Assembly: GCA_028023455.1 (NCBI GenBank)
Contig: JAQFVV010006313.1
Location: 3,325,147 to 3,389,146 of the forward strand
Reading direction: 5' to 3'
Source: Epiperipatus broadwayi
Lineage: Eukaryota > Onychophora > Udeonychophora > Euonychophora > Peripatidae
Length of the DNA stretch: 64,000 nucleotides
In this document: in pieces, positions 1 through 10,929 of the stretch
Layout of the letters: every line of letters begins with the position of its first letter
Numbering within the stretch: position 1 is the stretch's first letter
Notes under the pieces: generated by a model
What the model saw: the letters and a program-made list of their open reading frames with translations, nothing else
Told to the model about the DNA's origin: nothing
Databases searched by the model: none
Program-made: the position numbers and the translations under genes

Positions 1-189
1 TATCATGATATTAATAAAATAACAAGCTTTTTTTTTTTTCATTACAATAAAGTTATTATAAATTACAATTTCAGGATGAATCAATCATCTTAAGATACAA
101 ATAATGTTCTCTATAACCTAAAAAAATTCTTAACAAAAGCTTTAATATATAAAACTTAAAATTATTTAATATTATAATAAATAAAATAA

Positions 190-1000
190 TTTGAAAATAA
201 TTAATATTCATGTTCACAGTATCTAACTTGTCTATTTCTAATATATGTAAAACTCCTTAGAGAGATTGAATCCTTAGGCTTGGTTATTATATTGCTGATC
301 TTTTGATGAGTCGAAAATGCTGAATTTATATTAAAGCATTTTAATATACATCCAATACTGTCTGTAGTTCCTTTTACATATTGGACACAAATCCTAATAG
401 CTGATTTATCATCTCTTTGTTTTTTATTTTGTCCATTTTGGGCTTGAAATAAGGCTTTTTTATATAAATTTAAAATTATAACTATTTGCTAATAAAACAC
501 TATTAATATGATTTATTTCTTCTTCCAGATGTGACTTATCTGAAAAGTTAAATTCTCTCTTTAAAAAAGTTTTGGATACAGAAACTATCTGAGTTGGGTG
601 ATTATGAGAATGGAAATGAAAATATCTATCAGTATGTATATTGTTTCTGTAAAATGAAAAAATAAACTATTTGGTGTTCTGGTGACTAGAACATCAAGAA
701 AATGGAGTTTTTCATCAGACTCTGTCTCCATTGTAAATTTCATATGAGGATGCATATTATTTAAATGTAAAAAAAATCATCTAATTTATTTTTTTCATGT
801 TGCCATATGACAAAAGTGTCATTTATGTATCTGAGCAAATGAAACGTTTTAAAGATGTTGATTCTAAAGCACGAGTTTCTATATTACTCATGAGTAAATC
901 AGTTATTACTCCTGAGATAGGTGAGCCCATGAGAGTACCAAAAACTCGTCTGTAATGCTGTCCATTGTATACAAAATATGTGTTCAAGACTTGTGTGATC
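190..1000 (-). pseudogene. Penelope-like element reverse transcriptase, decayed
   Basis: Read on the minus strand, three blocks follow the order of Penelope-like RTs. First is a substrate-loop block (YRRVFGTLMGSPIS, about 890-950). Next comes the catalytic block RYINDTFVIW (about 795-845), where the usual second aspartate pair reads N-D. Then comes the family hallmark MHPHMKFTMETESDEKLHF followed by LDVLVTRTP (about 655-755). Downstream, HLEEEINHINSVLLANSY (about 485-545) and QYVKGTTDSIG...NIITKPKDSI (about 240-400) match the thumb and linker of this family. A frameshift near a poly-T run (about 770-780) separates the catalytic and hallmark blocks. No GIY-YIG endonuclease is visible after the linker. 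Family knowledge: these elements copy RNA into DNA at the target site. This copy is dead. Confidence 0.82.
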
Positions 1001-1860
1001 AAGTTGAAACATCCGGTATATCAATATTTAAATTTTTTAACATGGATGAACCCACAAAATATGTCTTATATATATATAAACAAAATCATAATAATTTATT
1101 TTTCTTTTCTCTCTTTTTTATTATATAGTTTTAAATACAAAGTTCATTAAATTTGTTATTTAGTTGATCCCATGGTGATTTTGATTAAGGATTAGAAAGG
1201 AGGTGACGGATATTTTAAAGGAATTCCATTAAGACAAAATTTAACAGTTCTTCAAATAAACAGTCTATTGTCCATTAATACTTGCTAGGAAGATAATTAT
1301 GACTAGGTATAAAGAGTTGATAATTCTTAGAAATATATATAATACATGGATTGATTCAAATGCTGGTGGTTTTCCTCTGGATATTCACGTTTTGCTGATT
1401 TTCTTGTGTCTTCTTTTCAAGAGATAAATTTTTTTATTTTCTTTTTTATTATATATATATATATTTTTCATCAACATCATTATACCATCATAGAACTTTA
1501 GGGAGTAAGACAGTTGACTGGAGGTTTGCAAGTCCCATGACTATTTATTTTTTCAACAATTCATCTTGGTTATAAATTCATCATTCTATTTATGTTTTTT
1601 TAAATTCTCTGGTAACAAAATCGATTTATCTGACTTAAAAGATTATTAAGAAGTAATGAAACTTTTCCTCAAAGAATAAACAACCCCTCTGCAAAATCTC
1701 TTCTTGGTGCCAGAATTTCCACAGTATCCTTTGAATACTTGTTCTTTGAAACTACATGATGTACATTCGAGTATGTTCAGATGTCGGTACAGACACCTTT
1801 TACATGCTTTAGAACATCATTGCCTTCAAATAATAAAAAATATTTACATTGAATAAAAAA
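1001..1860 (-). pseudogene. Possible N-terminal part of the same Penelope-like element
   Basis: Minus-strand frames upstream of the RT carry broken stretches of plausible coding sequence, for example a frame containing PENLKKHK around 1590-1610, with several stops and shifts. Position and strand fit the N-terminal region of the Penelope-like element ending near 190. No motif here is diagnostic, so the assignment rests on adjacency. A short TA run lies at 1450-1464. Confidence 0.35.
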
Positions 1861-2155
1861 ATAACTGAAATAAAATAAATAAATATTTATATAAATTTAT
1901 TAAACTTCAATAAAGCAGCTCTCTTATACATAATATAAATAACCGTACACATATATTCCATTAGTAATATTATAATCACAACTATCAATAATGATTTAAT
2001 CTATTAGTTTAAATACCTTGTTATTTATTTACTTAAAACAACATTATGCACTTAAAATGCAAATGAAAGAAAATGCTACCTTTATAAATTTTCTAAATTG
2101 AAAAGCTTGAATTGGAACAAAAAGACAAATTTATCCGCAAAAATGAAATTAACAC

Positions 2156-2277
2156 AACAGTTTTATATTATTTTATTTTTTCTCATGTGTCATAGCATCA
2201 GCAGGGAAGCAAACCTGCTAACCCGGGACACCTCTCGCTGACCTGTCGACCACCAATGCTTGACAAAACAGTTTTAT
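2156..2277 (-). mobile_element. Short tRNA-Gly-like SINE with target-site duplication
   Basis: An island of clearly higher GC (about 2190-2260) sits in AT-rich DNA. Read on the minus strand it begins GCATTGGTGGTCGAC, very like the 5' end of metazoan tRNA-Gly, contains CCCGGGTT and a B-box-like GGTTTGCTTCC, and closes with ATGC, which can pair with the starting GCAT. It ends in an A-rich tail (plus strand 2167-2180). The whole is flanked by the same 11 bases, AACAGTTTTAT, at 2156-2166 and 2267-2277. Tail plus target duplication indicate retroposition. The body is about 70 nt, so this is either a minimal SINE or a retroposed tRNA fragment. The D-arm and anticodon regions are too altered for a working tRNA. 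Confidence 0.72.
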
Positions 2278-3032
2278 TTTTAAAAGCTAGATATATGATG
2301 GGTAACTACAATACACTTAATGAAGTTTTTTTTAATTTTAGTTTTAAAAATCGTGTATTTTAAAATTCTTAGTAGGGATCAACTACTACAGTAAATACAT
2401 ATAAACAGAAAACATTCATAAATAATTGTATCAAATCCAGAAATTAAAAGAATGAGAGAAAAAGAGCAAAATAAAATAAAAGTTATTTAATGAATATCCA
2501 ATTTACTCTGAAATGTTTTAAAATAACCAAAAATGTCTTATAGTCTGTTAATTTTAATTAATGTGATTTTTTCATTGACACTTCAACATTTTTCCTAATT
2601 GCAGCTCTCTATTATAATAGATGTTGCCCATTATTGGCGGGATTCTTTGCTATACTTTTTTAAGTATTATACTTGTTTAGATTGTATTAAAATAATCTTT
2701 ATAATAAAAATACATCTCTGCAAAAAAAAAACCACCCTGCTATACATAAATCTCTTTTACAAATGATTGTTGCTTTTCAATTTTTTTTATTAGTTCACTT
2801 TTCAAAATAGTAACATGTAAAAGATTATAAAATTAGATCTTATGATTTAGTCATCTTATTATTAAAAAGTCTTATAGTGTTTTTATTTATATTTTATTTC
2901 CATACATTAGATGAGTACAATAATAGCTACAGGTTCATGATCATATATATATATATATAATAAAGTTTGATATCTGTATTCGTTTCACAATATATGTAAT
3001 ATACAAATCAATATATATATATATCAAAATAT
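2278..3032. other. AT-rich non-coding stretch
   Basis: I see no recognisable gene or transposon relic. The stretch has A/T homopolymers, an (AT)9 run near 2942-2959 and a shorter one at 3011-3024. A GC-richer patch around 2600-2650 gave no motif. Confidence 0.5.
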
Positions 3033-3342
3033 AGTACAATTTACATAAATTATATTCTTTTAGAAGTACTTTCGACTATACATTTTGTAGTCTTTATCAA
3101 CTATATAACATAAAATAAAATAAAATAAAAGAGGCTATGTTGATTTCAAGAAATCGTCAAATGTTAATTAATTGCCAGTCATCAAATGTTAAGATAACAG
3201 AATTGTGGGAAATCTCAATTGAACTATGGGTATTGTTAAAGGTTGTCTCGTTTTGATTATTCAATGTTATATAGTTGATAAAGACTACAAAATGTATAGT
3301 CGAAAGTACTTCTAAAAGAATATAATTTATGTAAATTGTACT
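3033..3342. mobile_element. MITE-like element with perfect 79-bp inverted termini
   Basis: The first arm (3033-3111), starting AGTACAATTTAC and ending TATATAACAT, is an exact reverse complement of 3264-3342 as far as I can read it. The 152-bp spacer holds no coding sequence. Perfect arms in otherwise heavily mutated DNA suggest a young insertion or recent homogenisation. Both ends sit near TA-rich DNA, so a target duplication cannot be called. Its transposase family is unknown. Confidence 0.85.
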
Positions 3343-3904
3343 GTATTTATATATATATGGCATAATTATCAATGAAGAGACCAGCTATGAATAATAAATT
3401 GATTTTTTTTGGCAACAGGGTTTGACAGTATGTACAATAAAAGATTAATCATTTTTGACATTGTTGAATAACTTCAGTTAGAGGAATGAAAATTTAAATC
3501 ATGTATGATATATATTGCAAAAAATAATATACTATTACCAGAAAGTACAATTGAAATCCAATATTTAAAATATCTTAATATTATAATAATGTGTGACATT
3601 AATCTTATAAATGAAAACCTTATAAATATATAGCAAATAAATTTTAATTACTGTATCTACACATGAAATATAGTGCTCTATTTTTAAAAATACACTATAA
3701 ACAGTAAAAGATATAATTGTAGCAATTAATAATCATGGTTGTGGTGTACAACATCAAAAATGCAATCTCTTGTTACAGACAAAATAATAAAAATATATAA
3801 TAAAAAGTAATTAATTTGTGCACTATTCATTATATATAAAAAATAAAGTAGCGCCAATTATTATTTGCCTGAATATTTGTGATGATGGTATATGACATGT
3901 GATA

Positions 3905-4257
3905 TGTTGGATTATTTCCACCATCGATCAGTAAATGTTGAATGTATAGAAAAGTTTAAACTTTATTTAAACTTTTCAAATACAAACAACTTGCTAGTAA
4001 TAACGCACAAATAGACAACAACACAGATGTATGTTATTACTAATAAATTTTTTATATTCGAAAAGTTTAAATAAAGGTTAAATTTTTCTATACATACAAC
4101 ATTTACAAATAGATGGTGGAAATAGCTTAATATATTAAATTGTTTATTTGAGTGTTATTACTAACAACTCGTTTGTGTTTGAAAAGTTTAAATAAAGTTT
4201 AAAGTTTACTGTACATTGAACATTTACCGATAGATTGTGAAAATAGTCCAACATATT
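3905..4257. mobile_element. Fold-back family D, palindrome plus half copy
   Basis: The left arm starts TGTTGGATTATTTCCACCAT and continues through AAAAGTTTAAAC and AATACAAACAACTTG. The right arm ends near 4134 with the reverse complement (ATAGATGGTGGAAATAG). A further right-arm-only copy follows at 4141-4257, ending GAAAATAGTCCAACATATTA. The arms are imperfect, so this is older than the 3.0-kb MITE. There is no coding capacity. Confidence 0.75.
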
Positions 4258-4631
4258 ACCACAATCATCAATTATATATATTTAATTATTTAAAAAATTA
4301 ACCTTAGCATTGTGTGTATTTTTGGTAATATTTTTCAGATATGAATAATAAAGCAAAGTGCCTATTAAAAACAAGCATATTAAACTTAAAATGGCTGATG
4401 TCTACTAATTGTATTTTTGTATCTCCATGTATATATATGTATACATTTAATATTAATTAATTTACAATATAAAGATTACATTCCACGCAATGCTTTAAAA
4501 TATTATTTAACAAATGCAAAAATTTTGATAACCATAGTTTTGCGTAATTATAATACATATTGTTTTATTTAATGTTTATTATAATTATTCACAATAATGA
4601 ATCGATCAGAATAAGTATAAAATATGTAAAT

Positions 4632-5052
4632 TGTTGGACTATTTCCATCATCTATAAGTGAAATTTAAACTTTCCAAATACAAACAACTTGTTAGTACTA
4701 ACACACAAATAGACAACACAGGTTAGTAATTACACAACGTTTTGATTAGTATTATTCTTCAACCTTCTTCAGTTGTTCTTGGCCTGATATGCACAGTGAC
4801 TTTACTTGTATAGATGTTGAACTAACACCTTTAGATTCAACTTCTATGTAAATACAAACCACTATGCATATCAGGTCAGCAAACCTGAAGAAGTGTGGAG
4901 AATAATACTACTGGAAACGTTGTGCAATTACTAATGTGTTGTCTATCTGTGAGTTATTACTAACAAGTTATTTGTATTTGAAAAGTTTAAATAAAATTTA
5001 CAATTTTCTATACATTCAACATTCACTCATAGATGATGGAAACAGTCCAACA
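4632..5052. mobile_element. Fold-back family D, near-complete copy
   Basis: The ends are inverted: TGTTGGACTATTTCCATCAT at the left against TGGAAACAGTCCAACA at the right. Inside, a second inverted pair (ACAACGTTTTGATTAG, then GAAGAAGTGTGGAGAATAAT) flanks a GC-richer loop with CCTGATATGCA and its mirror TGCATATCAGG. The whole of about 420 bp can form one long hairpin. It shares termini and the AAAGTTTAAATAAA segment with the copies at 3.9-4.3 kb. It is non-autonomous and non-coding. Confidence 0.82.
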
Positions 5053-5749
5053 TATCACAACCAATAATATACCATTATCACATACTGCAGACACACATTA
5101 GGTATAAAAGAGTTAAAACTTTTTTTTTCTGAGCTTTTGTATTGATTAAAAGAAAGCCAGCTGCAGAGATAAATCTCCTAACTGAAATTTTACTGTTTGC
5201 AAATTCTTATTAACCTGATTATGTTACTCTTCTACTTAAGTAAATGATTTTAATTTACTAGGTAAAGGTTGTTACGAAGAAATCCTTATAGAAATATTTC
5301 AATTGTTCTACACATTTTATTTTAGTCTTGCTAATTTTCTAATAAAATTAATGTTGTAGTCGAGATATAATTTTTAAATAAATAACATGATTTCTAAAAA
5401 AAAAGTTTTTAAATTCTCTTACGTTTTTAATAATTAGATTTGTGTTTATATATATAAATTCTCTATTTTTTCATGTAAGTCATTTATTTTGAACCTATGG
5501 GGAGTCATTTGAGATCTCAAAAAGGAAGTAAGTTTAAAATATAAACAATCCATTGGCCATTGTTGTGTTGTCAAAAAATGGATATATATATATATTTATT
5601 GAAATATTAAATTCCTACACATTTTTAGTTTAGAATTAAGTTTAAAATTTGTAATTACATAAAAAGTTAATACTTTTTCCGTTTCAATTAAGAAATTTCC
5701 GGTTATATATACATATCTTTGTATATGATTTTCTACCATAAAACTTATT
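5053..5749. other. AT-rich stretch without recognisable gene
   Basis: A short TA run lies near 5581-5596. This stretch may include the decayed 3' end of the minus-strand LINE that follows, but I could not follow coding similarity below about 5750. Confidence 0.4.
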
Positions 5750-6650
5750 ATATATGACTACAACATTTTTTTTAGTGCCATCTATAGTTATATGTAAAAA
5801 GTTATCATGCAAGCTCGTCCAAAATACTTCTCAATCATATAAATGGGGGATTATTTTCCAAATGGTTTCTCTACCCTCTTCCAGTTTTTCTATTGCTCTT
5901 TCCATTTCTGTCAAAATATATCAAAACCAAAATAGGTGACATAGAGTACCCTTGCCTTAATCCCATCCTATTTTAACTTTAACTGATTCTGCATTTCCTA
6001 ATTAATATGTATAGCAATTATTTTCATACAATATCTTAATAAAATCCCCATAAGCTCAATTCTTTCCCCAATTTACTAAATTTACCCATAAGTATTTCCA
6101 ATTACTCTATCATATGCCTTCTCTATAATCTATAAAAAAACATATATAAATGTCTACCTGTATTCCTACCCATATCTATAAGTTGAGTAACTGTAAATAA
6201 ACTATCTCCTATATACCTATCTGATTAAAAATTTCCTTACATTTTATTCATTATATTATTTTATTTCATTTCCTTTGTGTCTCTTGCAGCCAACATATAT
6301 GTGAAAACTTTATATAACACTAAGCATTAATACTATTGGTCTATAATTGATAATTATCTATGATCCTTCCCCTTCCCCTTAAGTAGTAACCCTACTCATG
6401 TGCTATTCCAGCCATGTGAAAATTTTCTCTTCTGTGCCATCTTATTAAAACATGATAATATGTTTAATTTTACACTATTTACTAAATTCATCACCATTTG
6501 GTTGCTCATCCATCTAAACCTCTTGCCATTCCACCTTTTGATTTCTTCTCTGCTTCATTAATTTCATTTTTTGTAATTCTAATATTTCCATTACTATATG
6601 CTTTTATGTTTGTTATTACCCTGTCCTTTGCAACTCAATATTTTTGGTTG
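5750..6650 (-). pseudogene. LINE reverse transcriptase, decayed (3' half of split element)
   Basis: On the minus strand broken frames give the ordered landmarks of a non-LTR RT: ITKNEINEAEKKSKGG then ARGLDG (about 6500-6590), LLKGKG (about 6370-6390), SDRYIGDSLFTVTQLIDMGR (about 6165-6225), a block resembling EKAYDRV (about 6100-6130), and LRQGYSMSPILVLIYFD (about 5925-5975). Stops and shifts are frequent. It is the downstream half of the LINE whose endonuclease lies at 7878-8700; a TIR element at 6651-7877 separates the halves. The clade is not determined. Confidence 0.75.
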
Positions 6651-6687
6651 TTTTATAATAGCATGTTGAAACGACCGGAGGGCATTA

Positions 6688-6860
6688 TTTCTATGATAGC
6701 GCACGGAAATATACTGTTTAGGTGGCTTCTGCTATCGAACGTTCTATTTCTAATGCGTAAGCCTAGAAATAGTCTGTTGTATGGGGTGGCTGCTGTGTCT
6801 ATTTCTATGCTAATGCACAGAAACATGACATTTAATCTTCTGCAGAAGCTATCGTGTCAG
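6688..6860. repeat. Three diverged subterminal tandem units of about 58 bp
   Basis: Each unit carries an ATTTCTA-type start, a GCGCA/GCGTA/GCACA box and a GGTGGCT/GCTGCT box. They start near 6688, 6748 and 6804. The repeats give an open plus-strand frame with a loose 19-residue periodicity (for example GIISMIAHGNILFRW), but it extends from flanking LINE DNA and is probably not a protein. Subterminal repeats next to TIRs often bind transposase; that role here is inference. Confidence 0.6.
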
Positions 6861-7039
6861 CTTACAGCTCAGATTTGGGCTAAGAATTTTTGATGTGTGA
6901 TCACATTTAACTTTTGGCTACAGTATTGTGTGAGGGTGGCTGGAATTCCGATTGTCAAAACTATTTTAATATTCATTAAGACCACCTCCCCCTCTATCTC
7001 CCATGTTTTAGGAATGTCTAGTAACAATTATAAGAATAG

Positions 7040-7285
7040 TTTCATGCTTCCCTAGCCCACATTTCCTGCTCAAAAAATTGGGCAAGTGTAGGTGCAAATG
7101 AGATTCGGATCAAATCTCACTCTAAGTCATGTTTCTGCGAGAACAACTGTGAGCTTAATCAAATGGCTGAAATAGGAAAGTTTCTGAATGTTAAAGAATT
7201 CTCTGACTTCTGGAAGAGTTATCAAACAAAAGAGCTTGAAGCTGCAGACATGTTGTTCCTGAAGAGCCCAAAAAGTTGGTTTTAA
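7040..7285 (+). CDS. Unrecognised 81-codon frame, exon-like, inside TIR element
   Basis: The frame is open from just after a TAG (7037-7039) to TAA at 7283-7285. Base composition and codon use look more coding than the surroundings. It reads through CSKNWASVGANEIRIKSHSK, a Cys cluster CFCENNC and NVKEFSDFWKSYQTKELEAA, ending LKSPKSWF. The first ATG is internal (7163, MAEIGKFLNV), so with that start it would be only 40 codons. A short downstream stretch ends in an AATAAA-like signal near 7444-7450, and pyrimidine-rich sequence lies upstream near 7047-7055. It could be the last exon of the element's transposase or a captured host exon. I recognise no family. Confidence 0.4.
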   Translation, partial: FHASLAHISCSKNWASVGANEIRIKSHSKSCFCENNCELNQMAEIGKFLNVKEFSDFWKSYQTKELEAADMLFLKSPKSWF

Positions 7286-7477
7286 TTGCCACATATATTT
7301 ATGTTTTTGGTAATTTCCATAAAAACTTTGTCAACCTTCGAGTTGCATTTCATTCTGTTATAAATTGTAACCCCCTCACCCAAAGTTTGACTTTTGGTTG
7401 TAAATGTTACCATTAAATGGAAATATATTTATTTGTAATTTATAAAAATAAAACAAACAAAAAAATAAAAAGCTGAT

Positions 7478-7790
7478 TTCGTAGAATACAGGAACCGAAA
7501 ATATAAGTAATGAGAAGAATAAAAAGTAACTACTAATATTTAAAATTCATTTTTAATTGATGTATTTTTTTTGGTTCAAAATTAATTTGATAGTACTTTT
7601 AAATGTAATAAACAAAAAAAACAAAAATACATAGAAAAAAACCCTGTCCCGAAAATATATGTAATGAAAAGAATAAAAAAAAATTAAGTACTTTTTGTAA
7701 AATCATTTTTTGATTTTTTTATGCAATTTTTTTTGTGTTAAAAAATTTATTTGATATTACTTTTATAAATGTGATAAACAAACCAAACCA
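7478..7790. repeat. Diverged tandem pair of about 150 bp
   Basis: CCGAAAATATAAGTAATGAG...TAATAAACAAA (7495-7620) is repeated as CCGAAAATATATGTAATGAA...GTGATAAACAAA (7650-7785). The pair lies inside the right end of the 1.2-kb TIR element. It is non-coding. Confidence 0.65.
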
Positions 7791-7877
7791 AAAAAAAACC
7801 TGCCATGGCAACATTATATTTATCTTTGTTTACAAACAAACCACGCCCTCCGGCGGTTTCAACACACTATTATAAAA

Positions 7878-8700
7878 CCTATTTTTTATATTTCTTAAAT
7901 ACTTATTTAAGTTTGACTTCTTTTAATATATATCCCAAATTTTTACTTCTATCTCTTCCACTTTTATTAATATTCTCCAACAATTTATTATTTAATTTCA
8001 TTCACTCTAAAATTATCTATTTTAGCCAACATTTTAATAATACTTTTCCCATTTAAAATTAACTTCTTTTTCACTTTCTTTTATTTTTAATAGAATACTT
8101 ATATTCTCTGCATGCTTTTTTTCTCACTTTTATACTTTGATTAACTCTCACTTTTTTTTATTCTTAATATTTTTACCTAAAACCCTTTTTGCCACTTTTT
8201 CTATTTCACCACACCAGTTCTTATATTGATTTCCAACAAACTCTTCCATGATTTCTCCTACTTTTATTTTATATTCTTTTAACTTATTCTTATTATTCAT
8301 TCTCCATCCACATCATTCACTATTTATTCTACTTTTATTACTGTTCTTCATCACATTACTAACCATTTCTATTATAAAGAAATTATAATCACTATTACAT
8401 ACTCTGTCTTTATTATCAAACTCTTTAATTTGTTGTACTTTATTTATTCCATCTTTCTCTACCAATACATAATCTATTGTATGAAATACATTATTTCTAG
8501 AGTATGTGTATTGACTTCATAAACATCTGATAAATTTTCAATGCTCATATTATTCTCTGACAAAAATTCTTCAAAAGTCATCCATTCTTGTTATCTACAT
8601 AATCAAATTCTTTAATATGCCCATTTATATCCCCTTTAACCATTATTTTCTTACCCTTTTTTGAAACCATGTATATTCTTAACTAGGCATTTATATATTA
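7878..8700 (-). pseudogene. LINE endonuclease region, decayed (5' half of split element)
   Basis: On the minus strand, KKIMVKGDINGHIKEFDYVD (about 8600-8665) resembles the GDFN block of LINE endonucleases. FLSENNMSIENLS follows (about 8540-8580), then IDYVLVEKDGINKVQQIKEF (about 8415-8475) and the end motif SDYNFF, where SDH is usual (about 8375-8395). Then comes a lysine-rich linker (EIEKVAKRVLGKNIKNKKK, about 8140-8200), as found between the endonuclease and RT domains. Stops and frameshifts are present. It is continuous with the RT half below 6650. Confidence 0.7.
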
Positions 8701-9293
8701 ATGATTCTCAATACAGGATGTGACCAGAACATGATAATTGTGGAGCTAAAGGCATTAGTTATGGTAATAAAAGTGTTAGTGGGAATTTTAAAACCATTGA
8801 TTTCTAAAAATAAAATGAAAATGAAAGTAGCATTTATACAACCTATTTTATTTAAACTATTTAGTGTTGTTGGAACATTACTAATAAATGTTTAGATTAA
8901 ATGTAAAACAAATATTATTTTTATAAAACTTACTTTATTTAAACAATTTGATGATATTATATTCTTGTTCATAAATATTAAACTAAAGTGTAAAATGAAA
9001 CTAGTTTATATTAGATATTCCATTAAAATTAGTAAAGTACATGAAAAAGGGATGATAATACAGAACATAAATAAAAAAAATTAAATACCAATAATGCACA
9101 CAGCCTTAAACTCTTTCCTCAAGGGAATGAATAGTCAATTGGAGTCAAAAAATTACTGTTATAAAACAATGTTAAAATTGTGTGTAAAATGCTAATAAAA
9201 TTTATAGTTATTTAAGATTAATGATAAAGTGTTTAAATTTGTTTTCCCTAGCTTTTTCCAATAAAGCTAAAATCCCAGTTATTTAATTTACCT
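8701..9293. other. AT-rich stretch, possibly 5' LINE remains
   Basis: The N-terminal half of the endonuclease would lie here on the minus strand, but I could not recognise it. A plus-strand 64-codon frame at 8701-8895 looks like chance. Confidence 0.35.
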
Positions 9294-9641
9294 AATATAT
9301 AGAGTATATGAGCACAGACTTTCACGTGACCCACCACTCTCCACTCTATCTTATAACACTGATATCCCCAAACACATATATGTTGAAAATATAAATAATC
9401 ATCAATATATGTATTTCATGCTAAACCAGCAATCAGCAGTTGGTCCAGATTACCATCTCTACACATATATGCAATAAGTGATAATCTGGGCCTACTGATG
9501 ATTGCTGATTTAGCATGAAATACTAATATTGGCGATTATTTATCTTTTCACAATATATGTGTTTGGGTGTATCAGGGTTATGAGATAGAGTGGAGAGTGA
9601 TAGGGCATGTGAAAGTCTGAGCTCATATACCCTATATATTA
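9294..9641. mobile_element. Fold-back family A, full palindrome
   Basis: The left arm (TAATATATAGAGTATATGAG, ACTTTCACGTGACCC, AACACATATATGTTGAAAA, TTTCATGCTAAACCAGCAAT) is mirrored by the right arm, ending TGAGCTCATATACCCTATAT. The centre is near 9468. The arms are about 170 bp with scattered mismatches. Related arms recur at 16.4, 37.7, 38.1, 38.8, 39.1, 39.4, 39.8 and 53.6 kb. No coding sequence is seen. Confidence 0.82.
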
Positions 9642-10929
9642 CATACATTGATACAGGTATATAATAAGCCTTATTTCAGTTATTAATTTACCTAAGTGTA
9701 AAAAAAAAAAAAATCTTAAATTTATTGCCAGTTAATTTTATTAAGATTTTCAAATTAAATGCTAACTTAATTTATAACTAATTATAATAAGCACTTTCAT
9801 GAGTCCTAATTATTATTAAGAATCATTTTAATATTTTTATTATATGTTGATTGAATTTATTTTTAGTTTTAATTAATTTTCAAATGTTTAAATAGGAATA
9901 TATTTTTCTGTCTGATAATAAAATAGTGCTAAAATTCATTAAAAGCTAGAATTACTTTTGTATAGTCTCTAATGTTTTAAAATTTAGTCTTTATATTAAA
10001 CTGTAGTAATACTTAAGTTTAAATCTTAAAAATTATTATTTAATTTGCCTGCTTATAATAAAGCATTTCTTTCTAAATTATTTATTAGTAAAAGTTTATT
10101 TGTTAATGCTAGTATCATAAAGATTAAATTAGTGTAAATAAAACTAAGCTATTTAAATTAAGGGATAAAAAATTAATTTATTACTACTAAAAAGTTGTTC
10201 ATTTTTAATTAAAAGAAACTTAGAAGAATATATGATAAGGTGCATACATTTTATTTTAAGTTTCACTTCCTTGTTCGTATTTAAAAATCGTTCTTAAATA
10301 TTTTAATTAAAATAATAGATATTATGGTGAGCTTCTAACGTATTTCATATAGTTCTGAATTGTTATAAGGAGTAGTGTATAATATTATGTTCAAAACAGT
10401 ATAATTTATATGTAATTCTTTATTTTTTTTTAATTTTATAAATAATTATTTTTAAGTTGTTACATTTTTAGTTTAATTCCCCAGATAGCAAATTACTTTT
10501 TAAACTTTAATGTAAGAGGTCAAAAGGTGGAAATGTAAAAATGTCAATTATCAAACAATTACATTAGGGGGGATATAAATATAGATACTGGATGACTCTA
10601 CATATGGAAAAGCACACATGCAGGGAAAGAACACACATTGGAAGAAAAAAACCTGCTTATTTTTTTTCTAATTAATTGCAGAATTAATCATAAGTTTAAT
10701 TATTTTTAAATAAGTTTATTTTTGCTCAGTGATAGGTGTCCTCAAACAATGTCTAATTCATAAAATAAATTTTAAACAAAGCTTACTGGAAATTCCAAAG
10801 TCAACAATTTTAAATTATTTCTCAGCAATTGTTCATTTGTATTTATTCAATATTAACATGCTGTGGGAATTATACATAGCTTGCATTACTTGCATAAAAA
10901 CTGTTTGTGAATTTCAAGTTTATGCTTAC
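9642..10929. other. Very AT-rich stretch without recognisable feature
   Basis: There is a poly-A run at about 9700. The 80-codon plus-strand frame at 10729-10971 has no recognisable motif and runs into the duplicated cassette that follows, so I treat it as chance. Confidence 0.45.

Larger units (their letters stand above)
6651..7877. mobile_element. DNA-transposon-like element with 37-bp TIRs, inserted in a LINE
   Basis: The left end (6651-6687) reads TTTTATAATAG then a TGTTGAAAC core and CCGGAGGGC. The right end (7841-7877) is its reverse complement with about 30 of 37 positions matching. Both neighbours continue the same minus-strand LINE, so this is a nested insertion. The interior has subterminal tandem repeats at the left, a clean 81-codon frame on the plus strand and a pair of about 150-bp repeats at the right. 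No transposase catalytic motif was recognised. I could not fix a target duplication, because the bases just outside the core are themselves part of the inverted repeat. Confidence 0.7.

Noticed and set aside
1195-1206. AGGAGGTGA as a ribosome binding site
   Set aside because: The window is eukaryotic and no frame follows; chance.
6498-6893. 131-codon plus-strand frame
   Set aside because: It begins in antisense LINE sequence and ends in the TIR element, crossing the insertion boundary; not a gene.
7365-7385. TGTAACCCCCTCACCC as another LTR start
   Set aside because: It resembles TGTAACCCGGTGACC but has no TA flank and lies inside the TIR element after the exon-like frame; one short similarity is not enough.
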